Shown here in pieces: positions 26,033-34,030 of a stretch of DNA of 36,967 nt. Numbering within the stretch: position 1 is the stretch's first letter; each line of letters opens with the position of its first letter. The position numbers and the translations under genes were made by a program. The stretch is from JACRIM01 sp038042195 (GTDB lineage Bacteria; Planctomycetota; Phycisphaerae; UBA1845; UTPLA1), in assembly GCA_038042195.1 (NCBI GenBank), contig JBBTET010000067.1, forward strand, positions 1 through 36,967, written 5' to 3'. Below the pieces are notes generated by a model that was given only the letters and a program-made list of their open reading frames with translations, did no database searches and was not told where the DNA came from.

Positions 26033-27019
26033 TTGAAACGCCGTTTTCTCAGACCCGTCATCGCCTGGTCGGCCCTCGTGGTTTGGGTCGGTGCCTGCAC
26101 CACCGCGCCGGTCGGGACAGGAATCCCGGGCGGCAGCACAACCGGCGGCTCAACCATGGGTGGTACCTCCGGTACCGGCGCGGGCACCCCCGGCGGCGTC
26201 ACTCAATCCGTCGCCGCCACCATTTTGGAACAGCTCTCCCTTGAACGCGTTAACCGCGCTCGCCTTCGCCCCGCAAACGAGGCGTCCTCGAACGGAATCG
26301 CCATCGACGAAGGCATCCCCGGCCAACTCAACACGACCCCCAAACAACCCCTGGCCTTGAATGCCATACTCATGCAGACCGCCCGTCACCACAGTCAGGA
26401 CATGCTCAACCGGGACTTCTTCGAGCACGTCAATCCCGACGGCAAGTCACCCTTCGACCGCATGGGGGATGCCGGCTATGTCATCGCCACCGCCGGACAG
26501 AATCTGGCTTGGCGCGGCACCACCGGAACCGTCAACGAACTCAGCATGGTCGAGGATGAACATGTCGATTTGTTTGTGGACACAGGCATCGCCGGGCGCG
26601 GCCATCGCATCAGCATGTTGAACCAGGACTTTCGTGAGGTCGGCATCGGCATCCTGCGCGGGTCGTTCACCACCACCACCACCTACGACTCCATGATGCA
26701 GACCCAGGACTTCGGCACCAGCCAGGGCTCGGGGGTTTTCGTTTTGGGCGTGGTCTATAACGATACAAACAAAAACAATCGGTATGATTTTGGCGAAGGC
26801 GTCGCCAACAGCAACGTGCAACTTGGCCAGGTCACCAAATCCACGAACGCCGGCGGAGGCTATGGCTTTGAGGTCCGTTCCGCCGGCAGCTACACCCTGC
26901 GATTCCTCGTCACCAACACCACTGCGACCCTCAACCTCGGCACAGCGTCAAACAATATCAAGATCGATCTCGTCGACGGCACGCGCGTGGTCGTCAACCT
27001 CGGCCTTGGTCAGTTTTAG
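26033..27019 (+). CDS. CAP/SCP-domain lipoprotein with C-terminal Cna-B/SdrB-like domain
   Basis: 328 residues from a TTG start at 26033, supported by GAGGA at about 26019-26023. A lipobox (VGAC, Cys22) is followed by a Gly/Thr/Ser linker (about 25-58). The CAP domain (about 60-225) shows 'LEQLSLERVNRARL', 'ARHHSQDML', 'FFEHVNPDGKSPFDRM' and the signature 'GHRISMLNQDFREVGIG'. The end (about 240-328) resembles a Cna-B/SdrB repeat: 'VLGVVYNDTNKNNRYDFGEG' and 'GGGYGFEV', probably calcium-binding. CAP proteins are extracellular binding or hydrolytic modules of diverse role. It reads toward the convergent MauE-like gene 47 nt away. Confidence 0.87.
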   Translation: MKRRFLRPVIAWSALVVWVGACTTAPVGTGIPGGSTTGGSTMGGTSGTGAGTPGGVTQSVAATILEQLSLERVNRARLRPANEASSNGIAIDEGIPGQLNTTPKQPLALNAILMQTARHHSQDMLNRDFFEHVNPDGKSPFDRMGDAGYVIATAGQNLAWRGTTGTVNELSMVEDEHVDLFVDTGIAGRGHRISMLNQDFREVGIGILRGSFTTTTTYDSMMQTQDFGTSQGSGVFVLGVVYNDTNKNNRYDFGEGVANSNVQLGQVTKSTNAGGGYGFEVRSAGSYTLRFLVTNTTATLNLGTASNNIKIDLVDGTRVVVNLGLGQF

Positions 27020-27066
27020 GTTCCACTTGTTTGCCGCTGGCGAGAGCCTCGCACCCGTGAAATGAA

Positions 27067-27546
27067 CTACGCCGTCTGCGAGACCGCCTCGATGGGAAAG
27101 CCCGAGCGCGTTTGATCTGACCCGCTTCGCGGTAGAAACCACACCGCCCCAACCGTCGCTGCCAGCAGGAATACGTCAAGCCCGATCGTCTTCCATCCCG
27201 CCATTGCTGAGCCATCTTTGCCAAAGCATCCGCAATCGATGTGCAGCCCTTTGTAGAGGGCCGAATAGCTGACCGCGCAGATAAACATCATCAACATCCC
27301 GGTGACCAGCATCGCCCCCGATTTTCGCGTGGCTGGGATGATGAGCGCGATTGCCGCGGCCAGCTCCCACCACGGCAGAAGGATCGCCATCAGATTCGCT
27401 AGTGACTCAGGCAGGATGCGGTAGTTGGTGATGTCCATCGCGAACTGGCGTGGCTCCCAAATCTTTATGCTCGACGCCCATACGAACGCACCCGCGACCC
27501 CGAGTGCGCAAAGGTGTGATAAAGCCCTGAGCTGATGACGGTTCAT
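27067..27546 (-). CDS. MauE/DoxX-like membrane protein
   Basis: 159 residues with four membrane helices (about 10-27, 48-70, 77-95, 118-137). It carries the MauE-type motif LHIDCGCFG (Cys105, Cys107) at the outer face of the third helix. MauE-family proteins support methylamine dehydrogenase disulfide formation; DoxX relatives act with thiosulfate oxidation and sulfur redox. ATG 27546 was chosen because AGGGG (complement of 27554-27558) is 7 nt upstream; ATG 27549 directly precedes it. The start overlaps the rhodanese stop codon, so translation is coupled. It is the last gene of the DUF1573-rhodanese-MauE operon. A role in extracytoplasmic thiol or persulfide transfer is inferred. Confidence 0.85.
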   Translation of the reverse strand: MNRHQLRALSHLCALGVAGAFVWASSIKIWEPRQFAMDITNYRILPESLANLMAILLPWWELAAAIALIIPATRKSGAMLVTGMLMMFICAVSYSALYKGLHIDCGCFGKDGSAMAGWKTIGLDVFLLAATVGAVWFLPRSGSDQTRSGFPIEAVSQTA

Positions 27547-28121
27547 CATTCTGCCCCTGTCGCGACATACGGTGCGAACTCGGTTTTCTTCGAGTCCACC
27601 TCCTGCCAGCCCTTCGTGTAAATCACCACGTTCTGAAACTTGAAGTCGTTCGTCAGGGCGTCGGCCACATGATGGCTCGCCTCGCAATCTCCGCCGCCGC
27701 AGTACACGATGAGCTTCTCATGCGGCGGCACCTCGCGCACGACACGGTCGATGTTTGCATAGATCGCGCTGGCCGGGATATGAATCGCGCCGCGGAAATG
27801 CCCCTCGACCCATTCGTGAGGCTCGCGGGCATCGACGAATCGCGCCGTGCCGTTCTTTAAGTGGTCCAGCACGTCCTCGGCCGACATCGTCGTCGCTGCG
27901 GGTGGTGCCGGGGTCGGTTCCGATGCCCTTGCGGTGGAGCCGGCATTTGCGATCTTCAATGGCGTTTCAGTCGTGGTAGTCGGCTGAGCAACTGCGGGAT
28001 TGGTCATCACCCGTTCCGGCCGAATCCACGGCAGCGATGTTGGTCGAACGAGATTCACGGCCGCGCCTGTCGCACTCGATGCGATCAGAATTCCAACTGC
28101 ATGGATGGTCGTGGTTTTCAT
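27546..28121 (-). CDS. Exported rhodanese-domain protein
   Basis: 191 residues. A hydrophobic N-terminus (about 5-22) anchors or exports the protein, followed by a Thr/Pro/Ala-rich linker (about 45-78). The rhodanese domain (about 80-185) has 'MSAEDVLDHLKNG', 'ARFVDAREPHEWVEGHF' and the active loop 'VYCGGGDCEAS' with nucleophile Cys141 and a second Cys146 in the loop. Rhodaneses move sulfane sulfur as a cysteine persulfide. It lies 11 nt after the DUF1573 gene and overlaps the MauE-like start. The second loop cysteine could form a disulfide or bind a partner; the acceptor is unknown. Confidence 0.9.
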   Translation of the reverse strand: MKTTTIHAVGILIASSATGAAVNLVRPTSLPWIRPERVMTNPAVAQPTTTTETPLKIANAGSTARASEPTPAPPAATTMSAEDVLDHLKNGTARFVDAREPHEWVEGHFRGAIHIPASAIYANIDRVVREVPPHEKLIVYCGGGDCEASHHVADALTNDFKFQNVVIYTKGWQEVDSKKTEFAPYVATGAE

Positions 28122-28132
28122 GACGAAACCCT

Positions 28133-29314
28133 CTATGGCTTTACCGGCACTGTTGGGTTCGCCGGATCAACCACAGCCGGCTGTCCCACGTTGACGGCTT
28201 CGCCCCTCATTGCGCCGCCCATCTTGGCTTCGCTGATCACAATGGAGAGCATCGGCGACGTGGCCGAGTCCGTCCGTACCGAAATCACGTCTCCGCCCTT
28301 GCGCAGCGCATAGGACTTCGGCACGTCCAGCAACAGCTTGAAAGCAAAACCTGGTCGCGTCTCTTCGATACTCGTCTTCAATGACGTATTCGACGACTTC
28401 GCTTCCCAAATCTTGATCGGCGTGGTCGAGTTGTTCACAATGGAAAACTGCCGCTGCAAATCGTTGGCCCGATTCGGCGGCAATTGAAGTCGATTCGGGA
28501 AGATCTCGATGTCTGCCGCCAGATAGGCGCTTACCGGCACCTCGAGTCGAGGCATTTCCGCGACGCCGGTCTCAAACTCCAGCGACGCACCGAGGACGCC
28601 GCCCTGAAGCGGCGGCACCAGCGACACGATGACTTCCCACTTCTTCCCCGGCTCCACGACTTTCATCTCGCCCTTCACGCCGGGATTGTTGCTCTTGGGC
28701 GGCGACAGGCTCGCGGGCTTCGGCGAATTGTTGATGATGGTCAGCGTCTGCGTTGCGGCCAACGATTTCGGATCCTGCAGCGACACACGCCCGAATCCCA
28801 CCGTCTTCGGCATGAACGTCACCGGCTCCCACACGTCGCCCTTCATGATCAGCGTGATCGCCGAGTCCGGCTGCACGCAATTCGTCACCACCATCGTGCT
28901 CTTGCTAATGAAGCCGCTGAACTTGTCCGTGTTCATCTTGAGCGGAATCCGCCCCATACCTCCGGGCGCAACTACGCGGTCAAACGCCCCGGCCGTGGTA
29001 CACCCACAACCCGGCCTCACCGCCAGAATCTCCAGCGGCCCGTTGCCCGTGTTCTTGAAGGTAAAGTCGTGAAACACGTCCTTGCCCGTCACCACGCGCG
29101 GGTAGGTGTATTCCAATGAATCGAAGGAAATCTTTGGCACTTCACCCGGGTTGAGCTGCACCAAGGGCCCGCTGGTACCGGTATCCTTGCCCGCCGGCTG
29201 CGAGGTGGTCGGACCGGCGTTTCCAACCGGTGACTGGGCAGCAAGCGGAGCACTCCGCACCATCCACGCAATGACCATCGCCGCAAACCATGTACGGCAC
29301 ACTCGAAACGCCAT
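28133..29314 (-). CDS. Exported DUF1573-domain protein
   Basis: 393 residues from ATG 29314, preceded by GGAG (complement of 29321-29324) at 6 nt; the frame also opens at ATG 29326 and TTG 29329. A signal peptide ends near APLAAQ. After a Thr/Gly-rich linker, the DUF1573 domain (about 60-160) shows 'HDFTFKNTGNGPLEIL' and 'VRPGCGCTTAG' with Cys103 and Cys105; this Ig-like, ASPM/SPD-2-type fold is common in Bacteroidetes and Planctomycetota. Two further beta-sandwich segments follow (about 165-370). It is the first gene of the operon with rhodanese and MauE-like genes. The CxC pair suggests thiol or metal chemistry at the cell surface, unproven. Confidence 0.88.
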   Translation of the reverse strand: MAFRVCRTWFAAMVIAWMVRSAPLAAQSPVGNAGPTTSQPAGKDTGTSGPLVQLNPGEVPKISFDSLEYTYPRVVTGKDVFHDFTFKNTGNGPLEILAVRPGCGCTTAGAFDRVVAPGGMGRIPLKMNTDKFSGFISKSTMVVTNCVQPDSAITLIMKGDVWEPVTFMPKTVGFGRVSLQDPKSLAATQTLTIINNSPKPASLSPPKSNNPGVKGEMKVVEPGKKWEVIVSLVPPLQGGVLGASLEFETGVAEMPRLEVPVSAYLAADIEIFPNRLQLPPNRANDLQRQFSIVNNSTTPIKIWEAKSSNTSLKTSIEETRPGFAFKLLLDVPKSYALRKGGDVISVRTDSATSPMLSIVISEAKMGGAMRGEAVNVGQPAVVDPANPTVPVKP

Positions 29315-29463
29315 GAGATTCTCCATCAAACTCGTCGCTTGGCATGGCCGAATTCATTACTCAAGCCATACGAAAAGTATAACGGGAATCGACCCCGCAG
29401 GCTGTAACGGACGTGTAACGTAAACGGCTCTTTTTTCGGGTTGAATCACCCCTTACATGCCTC

Positions 29464-29492
29464 TTTAAGCCATGCCTCATTATTGGTACAAT
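29464..29492 (+). promoter_or_regulatory. Extended -10 promoter for the beta-roll lipoprotein
   Basis: TTTAAG (29464-29469), 17-nt spacer, TACAAT (29487-29492) with an upstream TGG, giving TGGTACAAT, close to the TGGTATAAT used at 25887. The leader to ATG 29548 is about 50 nt. Confidence 0.5.
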
Positions 29493-29547
29493 GCCTTTCG
29501 TTCGGCCACGCGAGTCCTTCCACATCCGCCGATCCTGGAGGAGCGCC

Positions 29548-31263
29548 ATGATTCCGCGCCGTATGCCCCGTCCCGTGCTTTACACGTTCTTGATGGTCTT
29601 GCCATTTGCGGGAATGTCCTGCCCAGCGGACATGACCTCATCGACGCCAAGCGCCGACCCGATCCCCGGCGAACAAGGCCCGGCTGGTCCTGAAGGTCCT
29701 CAGGGCGTTCAAGGAACTCCCGGCACCGTTGGTCCCGCCGGCCCACAAGGTCCCGCCGGTGCGAACGCCAACGTCACCGCCGGCCCGGGCATTCTCGTCG
29801 ACGATGGCAACATCTCGCTCGACACCGCATTCACCGACATTCGCTATTGGTCGCAAACCGGCAACTCCGGCATGAACCCTGTCACGCGATTTCTCGGCAC
29901 GACCGACAACAATCCGCTGGACTTTCGCACCAATAACCGTCGCGCCCTGCGCCTTGCATATGCAGAACGACTGGAGCCGGGCGCGCCGGACCAAACATTC
30001 CGCTCTAGTAACACGTTTATGGGCACACCAGCGAACCAGATAGACGCCGGCGTCGTCGGCTCATGGGTCGCCGGTGGATATGAAATCCTTGAAAATGGTT
30101 CCGTCGCGTCGAGTAGGAAGAACAAAGTGTCGGCTGATTCTAGTTTCATCGGTGGGGGAATCGACAATACGATTGAATCTCGGTTGGACAACATGATTCT
30201 CGTCGGAAAGAGCAGCGCCATCGCGGCGGGAAACAATAACAGGACCAGCGCCAGTAATGCCTTCGTTGGCGCCGGCACTGGCAATAAGGCGTCTGGAAGC
30301 GGATCATTCGTTGGTGCCGGCGTTGGCAATTTCGCCACCGGTGATCTTTCGTTTATCGGAAACGGCGACAATAACGACGCCACCGGCGATGATTCAACGA
30401 TCCCCGGCGGCCGCGAGAACCTTGCCCAGGGCAATTACAGTTTCGCCGCGGGGTTTTCTGCCAAGGCCGTTCATGAAGGCGCATTCGTATGGGCCGATGC
30501 CGGCGGTTTCGGGAACGACTTCTCCTCCACCGCCCCCAATCAATTCTGCATCCGCGCGTCAGGAGGCCTTCGCGTTCAGAAATCAAATGTTCTCGGCACA
30601 TCGCTCTCGTCCACCAGCGCGGCGCTCCACGTAGAGACATTTTTGGCGAACGGCGAAGCGGCATGGCTACGAACCGCTGTTCCCATCAACAATGTGAACA
30701 TTCCCGTCATGAAACTGCATCGCAATCCCAACGGAACCAACCGGTTCGTAGAAGGCATCAACTGGGACGGGGGAGCCACCGCCACGATCAAGTTTCATAT
30801 TGATGCCAACGGAAGCTACAACGCCGGCGGCGACTTCGCCGAAGCCATGCCTGCTGTTGGAGGCAAGAACAGCTATGAACCGGGGGATGTGCTGATTCTG
30901 AGCCAGGACCACCCCGGTGGTATTGAAAAATGTCATCGAGCCGCCGACTGCAAAGTCGCCGGCGTCTATTCCACGCGGCCCGGGATGATCGGAATCTCCG
31001 GCAACGATGAAACTCGCATTAATTCCGACGACATTCCCGTTGCGATTACCGGCATCGTTCCGACGAAAGTGTCCGCCGAAAACGGCGCGATTCGCATCGG
31101 TGACCTGCTCACCACATCGAGCACGCCAGGCCACGCCATGCGAGCCTCCGCAACAATGGTCAGCGGTGTTTCCATCTATTCCACCGGCACCATCCTCGGA
31201 AAAGCTATCGAACCGCTTGAAAAGGGCAAGGGGATGATCCGCGTCCTTCTGATGTCGAAGTAG
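29548..31263 (+). CDS. Surface lipoprotein: collagen-like stalk, YadA-head-like beta-roll, tail-fibre-like C-domain
   Basis: 571 residues from ATG 29548, supported by GGAGGAG at 29537-29543; the open frame to 29491 lacks such a site. The hydrophobic N-terminus ends in GMSC (Cys25, a weak lipobox). Residues 41-73 are eleven Gly-X-Y triplets, predicting a collagen-like triple helix. Residues ~198-316 are short repeats such as SFIGGGIDNTI, AFVGAGTGNKAS and SFVGAGVGNFAT, the left-handed beta-roll of YadA-type trimeric adhesin heads. The C-terminus (about 420-571) has 'GGDFAEAMP', 'YEPGDVLIL' and 'IGDLLTTSSTPGHAM', as in tail-fibre and adhesin ends. The architecture predicts a trimeric adhesin or fibre. 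It is divergent from the DUF1573 operon. Confidence 0.8.
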   Translation: MIPRRMPRPVLYTFLMVLPFAGMSCPADMTSSTPSADPIPGEQGPAGPEGPQGVQGTPGTVGPAGPQGPAGANANVTAGPGILVDDGNISLDTAFTDIRYWSQTGNSGMNPVTRFLGTTDNNPLDFRTNNRRALRLAYAERLEPGAPDQTFRSSNTFMGTPANQIDAGVVGSWVAGGYEILENGSVASSRKNKVSADSSFIGGGIDNTIESRLDNMILVGKSSAIAAGNNNRTSASNAFVGAGTGNKASGSGSFVGAGVGNFATGDLSFIGNGDNNDATGDDSTIPGGRENLAQGNYSFAAGFSAKAVHEGAFVWADAGGFGNDFSSTAPNQFCIRASGGLRVQKSNVLGTSLSSTSAALHVETFLANGEAAWLRTAVPINNVNIPVMKLHRNPNGTNRFVEGINWDGGATATIKFHIDANGSYNAGGDFAEAMPAVGGKNSYEPGDVLILSQDHPGGIEKCHRAADCKVAGVYSTRPGMIGISGNDETRINSDDIPVAITGIVPTKVSAENGAIRIGDLLTTSSTPGHAMRASATMVSGVSIYSTGTILGKAIEPLEKGKGMIRVLLMSK

Positions 31264-31352
31264 GCCGTATTAACGAATGGTCACTTACCGCGCTATGATT
31301 TGAGTGGAGCAATTCCTCGCGCCAGAGTCGGGTGGATCGGAGGGTCGTGATC

Positions 31353-31604
31353 GTGACGCGAAACAAAGTCAGTCTGCTGCTTGCATCCATGTTCGCAGCG
31401 AGAATACTCGTCACCGCATGCAATACATCGCTGGATGCCGGGGCGTTCGGCACCGCCAGCCCGACGTTTCCCGTCGCGGCGAATGGGATCGGTTTTCCCC
31501 TGCCCGCCGGTTCGAGTCTGCCCGGCTTCCCCGTGGCCCAAAACGGTGCGACCGGCCCATCCTGGCAAACGGCCGTTTTTGGGTCCGTCGCCACGCAGCC
31601 CTGA
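31353..31604 (+). CDS. Very small lipoprotein, unknown function
   Basis: 83 residues from GTG 31353, chosen because GGAGGG at 31339-31344 is 8 nt upstream. The signal peptide has a textbook lipobox LVTAC (Cys23). The mature part has only ~60 residues with a loose repeat: TFPVAANG.GFPLPAG and GFPVAQNG, rich in Gly, Ala, Pro and Phe, without charged residues except one Asp. It follows the beta-roll lipoprotein by 89 nt and is convergent with the FIST gene. It may be a small surface component; no family recognised. Confidence 0.55.
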   Translation: MTRNKVSLLLASMFAARILVTACNTSLDAGAFGTASPTFPVAANGIGFPLPAGSSLPGFPVAQNGATGPSWQTAVFGSVATQP

Positions 31605-31622
31605 CGACATTGAATCGCATCG

Positions 31623-32807
31623 TTACTCGGCAGCAGCCTTCGCCGCTTCACGAAACAGGACTAAGCTGCTCGTGAATCCATGAACGTACGTCCGATGGCC
31701 GACCGGACCGATCTCGCCGGCCGCGAAGAAGCCCGCCACCTCGCATCCCCGCGCCACCTCATTGACGATTCCAATATCATGATTCGCCGAGCCGAACATG
31801 CGCTTCCCCCGACCGTTGCAGGAGAACAGCAAACCACCCGTGGGCGGTGCGTTCATCGATGCCACTTTGCCCGACAGCATTCGGCGCATTTCCTCATCGG
31901 CCGACTTGCTATCGCGCACGTGAAACTGAATCGTCTGGCCCGCCCGCACCAACGCGTTCACCGCCAGACCCGTCTCCGGCACCACGCCCATCAGATTGCG
32001 CACCAGGAAATCGCCTTGCCCGAACTTATCCAAATGCTCATCCACCACGTTGCCCACTTGCAGGCCCTGCTGCATCAATGCCTGATCCTGCGGGGCAGCC
32101 TGGTTAAACACGCCGCGCAGCATCTCCAACGCCGGCTTCCCGCGCAACTCGTAGATCACGTTTTGCTCGGCCTTTGTAATGACGAACGGCTCACCAATCG
32201 GCCGACAGCCTTGCGAGACCACGGTGTCAATCGTCACCGGCCCCGACATCGACACGCCGACCATCCCCTGGCGCAGCACCTGGTCATTCAGGAACAATCG
32301 ATTCTGGTTTGGGCCTGACGCCCCGCTGGCCATGCCGCCCACGATCTTGCTGCCGGGAAACGCCTTGTCCAATTCCGCAAGACACGTCTCGGAATCAATC
32401 GAAAACGGCTCCGGCAATACGACGAACCCCGGCTTCTCGGAGGGCGTCACGCCGACGTGCTCCTGCCAGACCTCCACCCCTTCGAAGTCATTCACGTCAT
32501 TCTGATCGATCACGAACGGCAGGATGCGTACGCCCGGCATCTTCGCCCCCCACACCGCCAGCCCCGGCGAATCCTCCACTTCCTGATTCGGACCGATGAT
32601 CCCCGCGCCGGTGCAGCCGATGAGATTGCGGCAATTCAATTTACCCCAAACCCCATCCAGAATATCCTCGAACTCCGGTCCGTGATGATGCGAGACGAAG
32701 ATCACCGCCAAGTCCGGCGCGAAATCCGCCAGCGGCTTGCACGCTTCGAGGATTGCCGCCCCCTTGTGCGGATTCGCACTTAACCCAGCCTTAAACTGCA
32801 TCGCCAC
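31623..32807 (-). CDS. FIST_N / FIST_C ligand-sensing protein
   Basis: 394 residues from GTG 32807, with GGGGAG (complement of 32814-32819) 6 nt upstream; ATG 32801 is residue 3. FIST_N (about 30-220) contains 'VIFVSHHHGPEFEDIL', 'LIGCTGAGIIGPNQE' and 'IVGGMASGASGPNQN'; FIST_C (about 225-375) ends in the family hallmark 'AGFFAAGEIGPVG' and 'HGFTSSLVLF'. FIST domains are thought to bind small ligands, possibly amino acids, usually in signal transduction. Here it is a stand-alone cytoplasmic protein without a kinase or GGDEF partner domain and without a signal-transduction neighbour except the receiver-like gene at 33185, which is divergent from it. Confidence 0.9.
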   Translation of the reverse strand: MAMQFKAGLSANPHKGAAILEACKPLADFAPDLAVIFVSHHHGPEFEDILDGVWGKLNCRNLIGCTGAGIIGPNQEVEDSPGLAVWGAKMPGVRILPFVIDQNDVNDFEGVEVWQEHVGVTPSEKPGFVVLPEPFSIDSETCLAELDKAFPGSKIVGGMASGASGPNQNRLFLNDQVLRQGMVGVSMSGPVTIDTVVSQGCRPIGEPFVITKAEQNVIYELRGKPALEMLRGVFNQAAPQDQALMQQGLQVGNVVDEHLDKFGQGDFLVRNLMGVVPETGLAVNALVRAGQTIQFHVRDSKSADEEMRRMLSGKVASMNAPPTGGLLFSCNGRGKRMFGSANHDIGIVNEVARGCEVAGFFAAGEIGPVGHRTYVHGFTSSLVLFREAAKAAAE

Positions 32808-33184
32808 ATCGATCTCCCCGCGTGTTCACGGATAGGTGCCTACTCGTTGCTGCACTTACCATAGCATAGCACGTCAATCCCACGATTCGTGACGCATCAC
32901 TTCGCATCGGAATCCGACACCGCATGGGCCAGATTTCACAACCCAACCCACCCTGCCACAAAGGCAGCCCAACCTATCTACCTGCCGCCAACCCTGCCTC
33001 TTTGGCGGACTAATTGACAATTGTAAGCCCCATCACATCGGCAACTTTCTGACTGTAACACATTGCCAAAAAACAAGTTACACTCCATCCGCTTCGCCGT
33101 AATCAGCCCTTGGCACGCCCCTTGCTCTACTCCTTTCCACTCGGCCGCGCGGATTCCCCGCATCGCCGTCCAAATGAGGCAACC
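32808..33184. other. 377-nt divergent intergenic region with palindromes, no gene
   Basis: It lies between the FIST gene and the receiver/groESL operon, so it should hold promoters for both. Visible elements are TTGACA at 33014-33019 (no matching -10 found), the 8-bp palindrome ACAATTGT at 33017-33024 and the inverted pair TGTAAC (33054-33059) / GTTACA (33077-33082). No CIRCE element (TTAGCACTC-N9-GAGTGCTAA) is present. A TTG-initiated frame from 33110 extends the receiver gene but lacks a ribosome site. Confidence 0.5.
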
Positions 33185-33598
33185 GTGTTCGCACCTGAGC
33201 GTGCCAATCTTCTGATCGCCGATGCCGGACCCAGCCCCTGGGCCGCCGACCTGGCGCGCTCGCTCGAACCCCTCCCGGTCAACCTTCATTGGACCCGAAC
33301 CGACACCGAGGTCATCAACGTCATCACCACCACAGGAGTTCATGTCGCCATCGTTGACAACCAACTCCCCGGCGGCGGCCTGCGTGTCCTGGAGCGCGTC
33401 CGGCAGCTTGGCTGGAACAAGCCCTGCCTCTTTATTTGCTACCATGCCGATCAGCGAACCCTACAAGATGCTCTCGCACTGAATGTCTTTAGCGTCATCG
33501 CCCCACAGACGGATCGCGATCTGCTGACGCCCATGGTGTTGAAAGTGTTTCGACAAGTGTACCAATTGGACTGGGCCGATCTCTCGGCCTCAAACTGA
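33185..33598 (+). CDS. Degenerate response-regulator receiver domain protein
   Basis: 137 residues from GTG 33185, with GAGG at 33176-33179. The single domain follows the receiver fold: 'ANLLIADAG' (Asp13 in the acidic pocket), 'VAIVDNQLPGGGLRVL' with Asp58 at the phosphorylation site, then 'PCLFICYHAD' and 'VFSVIAPQTD'. In a canonical receiver the last motif reads K-P; here Ala106 replaces the conserved Lys, and the Thr/Ser switch position is Tyr or Cys. It may be phosphorylated atypically or not at all. There is no output domain. It ends 49 nt before groES and is probably in the same transcript, an uncommon arrangement. Confidence 0.75.
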   Translation: MFAPERANLLIADAGPSPWAADLARSLEPLPVNLHWTRTDTEVINVITTTGVHVAIVDNQLPGGGLRVLERVRQLGWNKPCLFICYHADQRTLQDALALNVFSVIAPQTDRDLLTPMVLKVFRQVYQLDWADLSASN

Positions 33599-33647
33599 TA
33601 TTCGCATAACAACAAGATACCGACCAAGATTCGGAAAGGAGTTTCAG

Positions 33648-33950
33648 ATGGCAGTGACAAAAGTAAAGATTCGACCCCTCGGTGACAAAGTCCTCATCAA
33701 GCGACTGGAGGCGGAGAACATGACCGCCGGGGGCATCGTCCTCCCCGACAGCGCCAAGGAGAAGCCCAAGCGCGGCCGAGTCCAGGCCGTCGGCGATGGC
33801 AAGCTGCTCGACACTGGCGAGCGCGCCAAGCTCACCGTCAAGAAGGGCGACGAAGTCCTCTTCACCAGCTATGCCGGCACCGAGATCAAGCTCGACGGCG
33901 AAGAGTACATTATCATGGATGAGACCGACATCCTCGCGATCCTGGAATAA
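33648..33950 (+). CDS. groES: GroES co-chaperonin
   Basis: 100 residues, standard length. It has 'KIRPLGDKVLIKRLE', a mobile loop 'ENMTAGGIVLPDSAKEKP', 'GRVQAVGDG', 'VKKGDEVLFTSYAGTEIKLDGEEYIIM' in shortened quote form 'GDEVLFTSYAGTE', and the end 'DETDILAILE'. It forms the heptameric lid of GroEL and helps cytoplasmic protein folding with ATP. AAGGAG stands 8 nt before the ATG. The operon reads receiver - groES - unknown gene - groEL. Confidence 0.97.
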   Translation: MAVTKVKIRPLGDKVLIKRLEAENMTAGGIVLPDSAKEKPKRGRVQAVGDGKLLDTGERAKLTVKKGDEVLFTSYAGTEIKLDGEEYIIMDETDILAILE

Positions 33951-34030
33951 TGGCCCCGCTGTCAGCGGCCGCGTTTCACCAATGATGGGCAGACCGCCGC
34001 TCGCTGATCGCTGAATGCAAAGAGCCACGA

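Noticed and set aside
33599..33647. Possible CIRCE operator or heat-shock promoter before groES
   Set aside because: No TTAGCACTC-N9-GAGTGCTAA and no sigma32-like sites are seen.
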